Assembly (NCBI GenBank): GCA_023336855.1
Contig: JAMBLK010000117.1
Span: 1-9,544, forward strand
Direction of reading: 5' to 3'
DNA from: Actinomycetes bacterium
GTDB lineage: Bacteria > Actinomycetota > Acidimicrobiia > Spongiisociales > UBA5794
DNA length: 9,544 nt
This document shows, piece after piece, positions 1 through 5,290 of this stretch. The notes beneath the pieces are model-generated. The model ran no database searches, was not told the origin of the DNA, and saw only the letters and a list, made by a program, of their open reading frames with translations. Numbering within the stretch: position 1 is the stretch's first letter; every line of letters starts with the position of its first letter. The translations under genes and the position numbers were made by a program.

Positions 1-114
1 ACCGACTACCGACTACCGACTACCGACTACCGACTACCGACTACCGACTACCGACTACCGACTACCGCCACTACCGACTATCGACAACCGACTATCGACA
101 ACCGACTATCGACA
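1..114. repeat. Heptamer tandem array (ACCGACT) grading into a 14-bp repeat
   Basis: Nine perfect head-to-tail copies of ACCGACT run from 1 to 63 and probably continue left of the window. After a degenerate unit (64-72), three copies of the 14-mer ACCGACTATCGACA follow (73-86, 87-100, 101-114), which is the heptamer plus a diverged heptamer. On the - strand each unit reads AGTCGGT and creates a TAG every 7 bases, so all three frames are stopped. A related array with one substitution (ACGGACT) lies at 1853-1880. The array is non-coding. There are no unique spacers, so it is not CRISPR. Confidence 0.97.
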
Positions 115-183
115 ACCCTTACCAAACAGTGAACTTCTCCTGATTTCGCCGCGGAAGTCTCATTCCTGTGCTTCAGTTGTCGG
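115..183 (+). other. Short upstream region of the molybdoenzyme gene
   Basis: This is a non-coding stretch between the heptamer array and the ATG at 184. No Shine-Dalgarno sequence is visible before the ATG. A weak -10-like hexamer TTCAGT (172-177) ends 6 bases before the ATG, the same spacing as the clearer TANNNT hexamers of other genes here, so a leaderless transcript is possible but poorly supported. No RNA gene was seen. Confidence 0.35.
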
Positions 184-1743
184 ATGACGACCGAGCAGAA
201 CCTCAGAGCGAAACGCTTCTCCGGCTGGGCAGGTGTCGCCGGGGTGTTCATTGCGATGGGCGCTACGGAACTTTTCGCCGGGATGACCGATGATGTGCCA
301 TCTGCGATTTCGGCGATCGGCACGTACGTCATCGATATCTCTCCCGCATGGTTGAAGACGTTCGCCATCTCGGCGTTCGGCACTGCCGACAAAGCCGTTC
401 TGGCGATAGGGATCTTCCTCGTCGCCGTCATTATCGGGTGGTTCCTCGGCAAGGCGTCTGTCGCCACGCCATGGCCGATCATTGCTGGATTCGCAATCGC
501 CGGCATCGTGGGTGTGGCGGCCCAACTCACCCAGCCGAACGTTTCAGGGTTGCTCGCCGCTATCTCGACGACGGTCGCCATGGGCCTCGGCATCTCAACC
601 TGGTTCGGCATCAAGACATGGGCGGGTGGGGGCACGAGTCGAGACATCACGGACAACGACGTGACCGACATGTCGCGTAGGAGACTCATCGTCGGTCTCG
701 CCGGGGTAGCGATCGTGACGGCGGTGGCGATCAACATCGGTCGGGGAAAGATCCGTGGACGGGCGGACGCGCAACTCGCCGCTCTGATCCTCCCGGAACC
801 TGTAGAGATTCAACTGGATCCAACAGCCGCCAACGACTTCGACCTGGCCGGCGTCCCCCCGATCGTTGTCGGGAGTGCCACCTTCTACCGGATCGACACG
901 GCGCTGGTGGTCCCAACGATCGACCCCGAAGAGTGGACGTTGACGATCAAGGGCATGGTCGACGAGGAAATCGTGCTCACCTATGACCAGATCGCCTCAA
1001 TGCCGTTAGTTGAGCGGTACGTCACGCTTGCCTGCGTATCCAACGAGGTAGGCGACAATCTCGTGGGCAACGCGCTCTGGACCGGAGTGTTCCTCAGAGA
1101 CCTGCTCGACATGGCAGGAGTCCAAGACGGAGCACAACAGGTCGTCGGGCGTTCGATCGACGGCTTCACGGTCGGATTCCCGATCGACGCGGCCCTCGAT
1201 GATCGCGACGCCCTCGTCGCAATCGGCATGAACCGCGAGGTTCTCCCGGCGAACCACGGATTCCCCGCCCGCCTCGTGGTGCCCGGCTTGTACGGCTACG
1301 TATCCGCGACCAAGTGGCTGACCGAGATCGAGCTCACCACGTGGGATTCCTTCGACGGGTACTGGATTCCGCGCGGTTGGTCCAAGGAAGCTCCGATCAA
1401 GACGCAGTCACGCATCGATCGGCCACGGAACCGGGCCAAAGTAGAAGCAGGCTCCTACACCCTGGGAGGTGTCGCATGGGCACCGACCAAAGGGGTCGAA
1501 CGGGTTGAGGTCCAGATCAACGGCGGACCCTGGGCGCTTGCCGAGATCACGGACCCGCTCTCTGAGAATGCCTGGGTTCAGTGGAAGCTCGACAGCGAAC
1601 TGCCGGCCGGGAAGCACGTCATCTCCGTCCGAGCCACCGATGGCACGGGCTTTACCCAGACAGAACCCAACGTGTCACCGAGACCGGATGGTGCGGAAGG
1701 GTGGCACACGATCGAGGTCACTGCAGAAGAAGTAGAGCAGTAG
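184..1743 (+). CDS. Membrane-anchored sulfite-oxidase-like molybdopterin oxidoreductase
   Basis: The product is 519 residues. The N-terminal part has four likely membrane helices (about 14-34, 69-89, 96-115, 122-146). Next comes a twin-arginine-like stretch MSRRRLIVG (163-171) leading into a fifth hydrophobic segment (168-185). The rest matches the sulfite oxidase superfamily: a Moco domain (about 230-385) with the molybdenum-ligand cysteine C284 in TLACVSNEVG, then an Ig-like Mo-co dimerisation domain (about 395-512) with PRGWSKEAPIKTQS and a WHTIEV end. No haem b5 domain is present. By family knowledge it would bind a Mo-pterin cofactor and carry out a two-electron redox reaction outside the membrane; the substrate cannot be told. 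Four helices plus a Tat-like fifth would place the Moco domain outside. The stop codon is the first TAG after repeat-derived codons of the octamer array. It is monocistronic as far as can be seen. Confidence 0.9.
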   Translation: MTTEQNLRAKRFSGWAGVAGVFIAMGATELFAGMTDDVPSAISAIGTYVIDISPAWLKTFAISAFGTADKAVLAIGIFLVAVIIGWFLGKASVATPWPIIAGFAIAGIVGVAAQLTQPNVSGLLAAISTTVAMGLGISTWFGIKTWAGGGTSRDITDNDVTDMSRRRLIVGLAGVAIVTAVAINIGRGKIRGRADAQLAALILPEPVEIQLDPTAANDFDLAGVPPIVVGSATFYRIDTALVVPTIDPEEWTLTIKGMVDEEIVLTYDQIASMPLVERYVTLACVSNEVGDNLVGNALWTGVFLRDLLDMAGVQDGAQQVVGRSIDGFTVGFPIDAALDDRDALVAIGMNREVLPANHGFPARLVVPGLYGYVSATKWLTEIELTTWDSFDGYWIPRGWSKEAPIKTQSRIDRPRNRAKVEAGSYTLGGVAWAPTKGVERVEVQINGGPWALAEITDPLSENAWVQWKLDSELPAGKHVISVRATDGTGFTQTEPNVSPRPDGAEGWHTIEVTAEEVEQ

Positions 1744-1788
1744 AGCAGTAGAGCAGTAGAGCAGTAGATCAGTAGATCAGTAGACCAG
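1733..1788 (+). repeat. Octamer tandem array TAGAGCAG/TAGATCAG overlapping a gene end
   Basis: There are seven uninterrupted 8-base units: TAGAGCAG at 1733, 1741, 1749 and 1757, TAGATCAG at 1765 and 1773, and TAGACCAG at 1781. The array starts inside the last codons of the molybdoenzyme gene (residues V-E-Q) and its second unit provides the TAG stop (1741-1743). Because 8 is not a multiple of 3, successive units put TAG in all three + strand frames. The same octamer recurs at 8594-8634. Confidence 0.97.
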
Positions 1789-1852
1789 TGAGCCGCCAGC
1801 TGCCAGGCGCCGGCAAGAACGGTATGTCTCCACCGGCTACCCGCTACCGGAT

Positions 1853-1880
1853 ACGGACTACGGACTACGGACTACGGACT
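1853..1880. repeat. Heptamer tandem array (ACGGACT) x4
   Basis: Four perfect copies of ACGGACT occur at 1853, 1860, 1867 and 1874, flanked by copies of CCGGATAC on both sides (around 1848 and 1889). It differs by one base from the ACCGACT array at the window start. It lies 13 bases upstream of the -10 hexamer at 1894, so it covers the place where a -35 element of the aminotransferase promoter would be. Confidence 0.95.
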
Positions 1881-1893
1881 ACGCACAACCGGA

Positions 1894-1905
1894 TACTCTT
1901 CAAGT
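1894..1905 (+). promoter_or_regulatory. -10-like element of a leaderless transcript
   Basis: TACTCT (1894-1899) ends exactly 6 bases before the ATG at 1906, with no Shine-Dalgarno sequence between. This fits an actinobacterial TANNNT -10 box with transcription starting at or next to the start codon. The identical hexamer and spacing occur before the ATG at 7679. No good -35 element is visible; heptamer repeats occupy that position. Confidence 0.6.
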
Positions 1906-2742
1906 ATGAGTGTTCTCGGATCTGTTCTCATCGACGGGGTCCCGGTAGCTGCTGAAGATGCTTCTATCTCTGTCTTCGACATCGGGTTTCAGCGGGGGTA
2001 CGGGTGCTTCGAGGCGATGCGTTCGTATGACGGCTCGATCTTCCGCCTCGAACCACATCTCGACCGACTCGAGTTGAGCGCTACGAAGTTGCGGCTACCG
2101 ACACCCGACCGCGATTCCATCGCCTCATGGTGTCGTTCGATCGCTGAAACTGCGGGTGAGAGTGTCGTGCGGGTGTTCGTGTCCGGTGGAACCGATGCGA
2201 GAGCCCCGGGCACCGATTCCCACGTCGTCGTTTTCGCCGAGGCGGTTCGTCCCGGTGCACCGAACCTGACTGTTCAAACGAGGATCGCACCATGGCACAC
2301 GGACGGCGACTGGTCCGAACTCACGGGTGCGAAGGCCCTGTCCTATGGCTTCAATCTCGCTGCATCGGTGGCGGCCCAAGACGATGGCTTCGGTGATGCT
2401 CTTCTAGTTGGACGCCACGGCCATGTTCTCGAAGGACCCACATTCTCGATCGGGTGGATCAGCGAAGGTGTCTTCCACACGCCCGGTCTCGAGATAGGCA
2501 TCCTCGAATCGATCACGCGGACCGCTGTGATCGAAGTCGCGGGTCGCCTTGGGATGACCGTCAGAGAGGGAATCTACGGAGTCGACGATGTGATGAACGC
2601 CGACGAGGTGTTCGCCATGTCCACCGTCAGGGAGGTTCTCCCAATCGTGCACGTGGACGATCGTGAATTCGGAAGCGGCGTCGGGACGAAGAGCCTCCAG
2701 GACGGTTTCACATCACTCGTCGACGAGGAACTCCGTCGATGA
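1906..2742 (+). CDS. PLP-dependent class IV aminotransferase / aminodeoxychorismate lyase-like
   Basis: The product is 278 residues, the usual length for fold-type IV PLP enzymes (branched-chain aminotransferase, D-amino acid aminotransferase, 4-amino-4-deoxychorismate lyase). Visible signatures are GYGCFEAMRSYDG near the N-terminus, R47 in IFRLEPHLDRL (PLP-phosphate contact in the family), K143 in GAKALSYGFNLAA as the expected Schiff-base lysine, E176 in VLEGPTFSIGWI, SITRT (202-206) and STVREVLPIVHVD near the end. The size would suit PabC, which makes p-aminobenzoate for folate, but the substrate cannot be fixed from sequence alone, so no symbol is given. The start is ATG 1906, supported by TACTCT six bases upstream. 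It overlaps the next gene by ATGA, so the two are probably co-transcribed. Confidence 0.9.
   Translation: MSVLGSVLIDGVPVAAEDASISVFDIGFQRGYGCFEAMRSYDGSIFRLEPHLDRLELSATKLRLPTPDRDSIASWCRSIAETAGESVVRVFVSGGTDARAPGTDSHVVVFAEAVRPGAPNLTVQTRIAPWHTDGDWSELTGAKALSYGFNLAASVAAQDDGFGDALLVGRHGHVLEGPTFSIGWISEGVFHTPGLEIGILESITRTAVIEVAGRLGMTVREGIYGVDDVMNADEVFAMSTVREVLPIVHVDDREFGSGVGTKSLQDGFTSLVDEELRR
2725..2730 (+). promoter_or_regulatory. Shine-Dalgarno GAGGAA for the overlapping downstream gene
   Basis: GAGGAA lies 8 bases before the ATG at 2739, inside the 3' end of the aminotransferase gene. It supports that start and contrasts with first genes in the window, which lack such a site and appear leaderless. 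Confidence 0.6.
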
Positions 2743-3176
2743 GCCGATCGCTTGCAGCAGCCGTCGACGATCTCTATTGCGATGTGGTGATGGATCCGGA
2801 TCGATGGAACGATGAGGCCTTCGGCGAGTGGATGGCGAATGTCACGGTGGACCCGGCGTCGGTTGACCGTCTCGCGGCACGATCCCTACGCCGAGCCGTT
2901 CGCATCGCTATGAAGCTTCAGCGGTTCTGGGGTTCCCAGGAAGCAGAGCGCTATCGCGGGGAGGCATCGTGGGAGGCAAGGGTTGACATCGCCACCGGCA
3001 TCCCTGCCTGGCGACCAGGACTCGAACTCGCGGAGCAGGAACTTGAGACATCTCCGTCACCGGAGGGCTTTGAGGACGTGCGTCGGCGTTTCAGGCTCGT
3101 GAACGGCACGGTCTGGATGGAGGGTGTCGAGTACGGCGCCTGGGTTGAGCAAGGCAACGAGGGTTCAATCGGATAG
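2739..3176 (+). CDS. Hypothetical protein, 145 residues, translationally coupled to the aminotransferase
   Basis: I do not recognise this protein. It overlaps the aminotransferase stop by ATGA and has a Shine-Dalgarno sequence at 2725-2730, so co-expression is likely. The product is soluble, with no signal peptide or membrane segment. It is rich in charged residues and Trp, mostly helical in appearance for about 110 residues, with a central Arg-rich helix (LAARSLRRAVRIAMKLQRFW, about 45-64) and a C-terminal beta-like end (FRLVNGTVWMEGVEYGAWVEQ, about 117-137). Only one cysteine (C14) is present and there is no metal or nucleotide motif. Its TAG stop (3174-3176) is part of the -10-like hexamer of the next gene. 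Confidence 0.75.
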   Translation: MSRSLAAAVDDLYCDVVMDPDRWNDEAFGEWMANVTVDPASVDRLAARSLRRAVRIAMKLQRFWGSQEAERYRGEASWEARVDIATGIPAWRPGLELAEQELETSPSPEGFEDVRRRFRLVNGTVWMEGVEYGAWVEQGNEGSIG

Positions 3177-3179
3177 AAT
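3174..3179 (+). promoter_or_regulatory. -10-like TAGAAT before the lipoprotein gene
   Basis: TAGAAT ends 2 bases before ATG 3182 and 8 bases before the in-frame ATG 3188. If this is a real -10 element the transcript would start near 3186-3188, favouring ATG 3188 as the start. No -35 with normal spacing is seen and the hexamer contains the stop of the preceding gene, so this is tentative. Confidence 0.35.
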
Positions 3180-3181
3180 CG

Positions 3182-3697
3182 ATGACTATGAGGTCTCGTT
3201 CCTACTTGCTCGTTGCAATGGCACTTGTCATCGCCTCTTGCACGTCGTCGAACGAACCGGCCGTAACGACGACTACGGCGACAGCCCCGACTACCTCGAC
3301 GACGACCACGACATCGTCTACAACGACGACATCGGCAACTACCACGACAGTGACCCCGAGCATGCCGACGTTCCCCGAGTACCGAATCGCTGAGCGGATC
3401 ATCTCCGTCGAGACCGGCGACACGGTGGTTCTCCTTCTCGATCCCGCCTCGTACACGAGTCTGTCGGATCTGGACCTCTACGACGTGATTGCAGACGCCG
3501 TCGATCGCTTTCCTCCGATCTTCGAAGCTCACGTGGTGGACTCGCAGGATGCCGCGTCGGTCGTCCTTGCTGAAGAACCGGACGAGGATCAACAGAGAAT
3601 CCTGGCCGAGCACTATTTCGTGAGACTCGAAGACGGGTTCCGGATCGTGTATGTCGGACCGTTCGAGGGGACCGACGAGGCCATCCTCGGTTCCTGA
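3182..3697 (+). CDS. Putative lipoprotein with Thr-rich linker
   Basis: The product is 171 residues (169 if the ATG at 3188 is used). It has a short basic N-terminus, a hydrophobic core and a lipobox-like VIASC with C20, as in lipoproteins processed by signal peptidase II, so it should be tethered to the outer face of the membrane. Residues about 29-58 are almost entirely Thr/Ser, a typical extended and possibly glycosylated linker of actinobacterial surface proteins. The C-terminal domain (about 61-171) is acidic and mixed alpha/beta in appearance; it is not a family I recognise. There are no cysteines after the lipobox and no obvious catalytic motif. The gap to the preceding gene is only 5 bases, so it may belong to that unit, or have its own promoter at 3174-3179. 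It converges with mgtE. Confidence 0.8.
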   Translation: MTMRSRSYLLVAMALVIASCTSSNEPAVTTTTATAPTTSTTTTTSSTTTTSATTTTVTPSMPTFPEYRIAERIISVETGDTVVLLLDPASYTSLSDLDLYDVIADAVDRFPPIFEAHVVDSQDAASVVLAEEPDEDQQRILAEHYFVRLEDGFRIVYVGPFEGTDEAILGS

Positions 3698-3699
3698 CT

Positions 3700-3715
3700 C
3701 TTCAGAACCCTGAAG
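3700..3715. terminator. Weak hairpin between convergent genes
   Basis: CTTCAG (3700-3705), loop AACC, CTGAAG (3710-3715) form a perfect 6-bp stem 3 bases after the lipoprotein stop and before the 3' end of mgtE. There is no T-tract. It could serve as a modest bidirectional terminator. Confidence 0.35.
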
Positions 3716-3730
3716 CGTTCGGTCACTCGC

Positions 3731-5137
3731 TCAGAGCAGGATCGATGCCGTGAGGAGGAATCCTCCGAAACTCACAAGGTCTGTTGTCATCGTGAGGAAG
3801 ATGTTCGACGCAAGGGCCGGGTCCTGCCCCATACGCCGCAGGATGATCGGGATGCTCGATCCGACCGTTCCTCCGACGGTGAACGACACGATGACGGACA
3901 CGAAGAGGATGATCGCCATCTGGAGTGGTTCGATTGACGACTGATCTCCGAAGAATCCAACGGTGACGGCCCCCATGAACCCGGCGAGGACAGCGATCGC
4001 GAGGCCATCGATCATTGTCACCATCATCTCCCTCCTGATTGCCCTCCCCGCACGACCACGAGGAAGGTCGCCCATGGCGATGGACCGAATGATGACGGCC
4101 AGACTCTGCGCTCCAGAGTTCCCACCGAGGAGCGCGACCAGGGGCATGTACGCCACAAGGACTGCCGCTCCGGCCAGTGTCGACTCGAATTGTGCGATCA
4201 CGTATGCGATGACGAGGCCAACGACGAGGTTGAACGTGATCCACGGCAACCTCCGGCGCACGGAGAGCCTCACCGGAGTGAAGATTGTCTCTTCGACACC
4301 CGCGCCGACCATCACGGCAATGTCCTCACCGGCCTCGGCCTGGATCGCCTCGAGAGCTTCGGAGATCTTCACCATTCCGACAAGCATGCCGTTGTCATCG
4401 ACGACCGGGATGGCGAACAGGCTGTACCGCTGGATCAGTTCGGCGACAACCTCACGGTCGGTCGTCGGTGTGACCGAGACAGGGTCGGCGAACATCACAT
4501 CGTCGAGTGACCGACCGGGGCGGGCGAAGACGAGCTCGCGAAACGACACGACACCTCGGAGATGCCCGGCCTCGTCGGTCACGTAGACGTATGAGAGATT
4601 CGATCCGAGTTCGTCGTGGAGCCGTCTGAGGGCCTCGATGGCCTCGCCGGAGCTGACACCGGAGGGAAGAGCGGCGTAGTCGGTCGTCATCATGCCGCCC
4701 GCCGTGTCGGCGGCGTGGACCAGGAGGGTGTGGATCTCCGCAGCGGAATCCGGGTCGAGAGCAGCGAGAACTGCGGTTCGTTCGTCCGGTTCGAGCGCTC
4801 CGATCACGTCGGCCGCCTGGTCGGCGTCCATCATCGCGATCAGTGCCGCGGCGGTGGACGGCCGGATCGTCTCGAGCACATCGGCGGCCGCCTCCGGCCG
4901 CATCTCGTCGAGAACCTCGCCGGCATCGTCGAGATCGAGGTCCTTGAGAAGGTCGGCGGCGCCCTCTTCCTGCAGCGCCTCGAGGATGTCGGCCGCATTC
5001 TCCGGTGTGGATTCGGCGAGCTCTTCCCACTCGTCGTGATGCGCGTCGAGATAGGCCTCGGCTTCGTCTGGGTGACGACGGGCGAGGTCGCGGAGCGTCT
5101 CGGTGACGGCGCGTGGACGGGGGAATCTCAACCGCAT
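3731..5137 (-). CDS. mgtE: MgtE family magnesium transporter/channel
   Basis: The product is 468 residues, close to the usual MgtE length of about 450. Domain order: the N-terminal alpha-superhelical MgtE_N domain (about 20-140) made of short acidic repeats such as ADLLKDLDLDDAGEVLDEM; two CBS domains (about 148-205 and 213-268); a linker helix; then a transmembrane domain (about 297-468) of five helices. The pore region shows GGNSGAQS (338-345), QDPALASNIF (438-447) and TTDLVSF (451-457), whose D453 lies where the family has its conserved ion-binding aspartate. By family knowledge it conducts Mg2+ inward across the cytoplasmic membrane and is gated shut by Mg2+ bound to the cytosolic domains. 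Start ATG 5137 is chosen because the N-terminus fits the family and a TAGGCT hexamer lies 9 bases upstream. It has hairpins between it and selD, so it is probably transcribed separately. Confidence 0.96.
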   Translation of the reverse strand: MRLRFPRPRAVTETLRDLARRHPDEAEAYLDAHHDEWEELAESTPENAADILEALQEEGAADLLKDLDLDDAGEVLDEMRPEAAADVLETIRPSTAAALIAMMDADQAADVIGALEPDERTAVLAALDPDSAAEIHTLLVHAADTAGGMMTTDYAALPSGVSSGEAIEALRRLHDELGSNLSYVYVTDEAGHLRGVVSFRELVFARPGRSLDDVMFADPVSVTPTTDREVVAELIQRYSLFAIPVVDDNGMLVGMVKISEALEAIQAEAGEDIAVMVGAGVEETIFTPVRLSVRRRLPWITFNLVVGLVIAYVIAQFESTLAGAAVLVAYMPLVALLGGNSGAQSLAVIIRSIAMGDLPRGRAGRAIRREMMVTMIDGLAIAVLAGFMGAVTVGFFGDQSSIEPLQMAIILFVSVIVSFTVGGTVGSSIPIILRRMGQDPALASNIFLTMTTDLVSFGGFLLTASILL

Positions 5138-5146
5138 GACAGGGGC

Positions 5147-5152
5147 AGCCTA
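5147..5152 (-). promoter_or_regulatory. -10-like TAGGCT upstream of mgtE
   Basis: On the - strand TAGGCT ends 9 bases before the mgtE ATG, with no clear Shine-Dalgarno sequence in between. It is compatible with a near-leaderless transcript. No convincing -35 is seen. No Mg2+-sensing M-box leader would fit in so short a leader. Confidence 0.35.
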
Positions 5153-5189
5153 TCGCCTGTTGTGTGAGCGTGTGGAACCCCAGAATAGG

Positions 5190-5220
5190 GCAGACCCCCA
5201 CGGGGGGAGAGGGGGTCTGC
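5190..5220 (-). terminator. Strong hairpin between selD and mgtE
   Basis: GCAGACCCCC (5190-5199) and GGGGGTCTGC (5211-5220) form a perfect 10-bp stem with an 11-base loop. It lies downstream of selD and upstream of the mgtE promoter candidate, so the likely role is terminating selD transcription. There is no T-tract on the - strand, as is common in high-GC actinobacteria. Confidence 0.6.
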
Positions 5221-5245
5221 GCGGCCGATCCTGTGAATCGGCTGC
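5221..5245 (-). terminator. Second hairpin adjacent to the first
   Basis: GCGGCCGAT (5221-5229) pairs with ATCGGCTGC (5237-5245) over 9 bp with one G-U pair and a 7-base loop. It directly abuts the 10-bp hairpin at 5190-5220, giving a tandem stem-loop between selD and mgtE. Confidence 0.45.
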
Positions 5246-5271
5246 GAGACAAGGTTAACAGATGATCAACG

Positions 5272-5290
5272 CCGACAACCTGTCGGTTTT
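5272..5290. terminator. Small hairpin immediately after the selD stop
   Basis: CCGACA (5272-5277), loop ACC, TGTCGG (5281-5286) are followed on the + strand by TTTT (5287-5290). On the - strand it starts a few bases after the selD stop codon but has no T-tract there. It is the third stem-loop in the selD-mgtE gap. Confidence 0.35.

Noticed and set aside
1..114. CRISPR array
   Set aside because: Units are 7 and 14 bp in direct contact with no unique spacers, and no cas genes are present.
78..737. 219-codon - strand frame
   Set aside because: It is antisense to the membrane domain of the molybdoenzyme and its end runs through the repeat array.
2951..3613. 220-codon - strand frame
   Set aside because: It is antisense to the lipoprotein gene; its Arg/Gly/Cys-rich middle is the complement of the Thr-rich linker.
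4452..5252. 266-codon Arg-rich - strand frame
   Set aside because: It is a frame-shifted shadow of mgtE with very high Arg/Pro/Ser content typical of non-coding high-GC frames, and MgtE itself is certain.
5138..5289. Mg2+ riboswitch (M-box or ykkC-like) upstream of mgtE
   Set aside because: The likely -10 lies 9 bases from the start codon, leaving no leader, and the hairpins sit between selD and that promoter without riboswitch motifs.
5138..5289. tRNA-Sec (selC) near selD
   Set aside because: No cloverleaf, T-loop GTTCRANYC or CCA-proximal acceptor stem was found here or elsewhere in the window.
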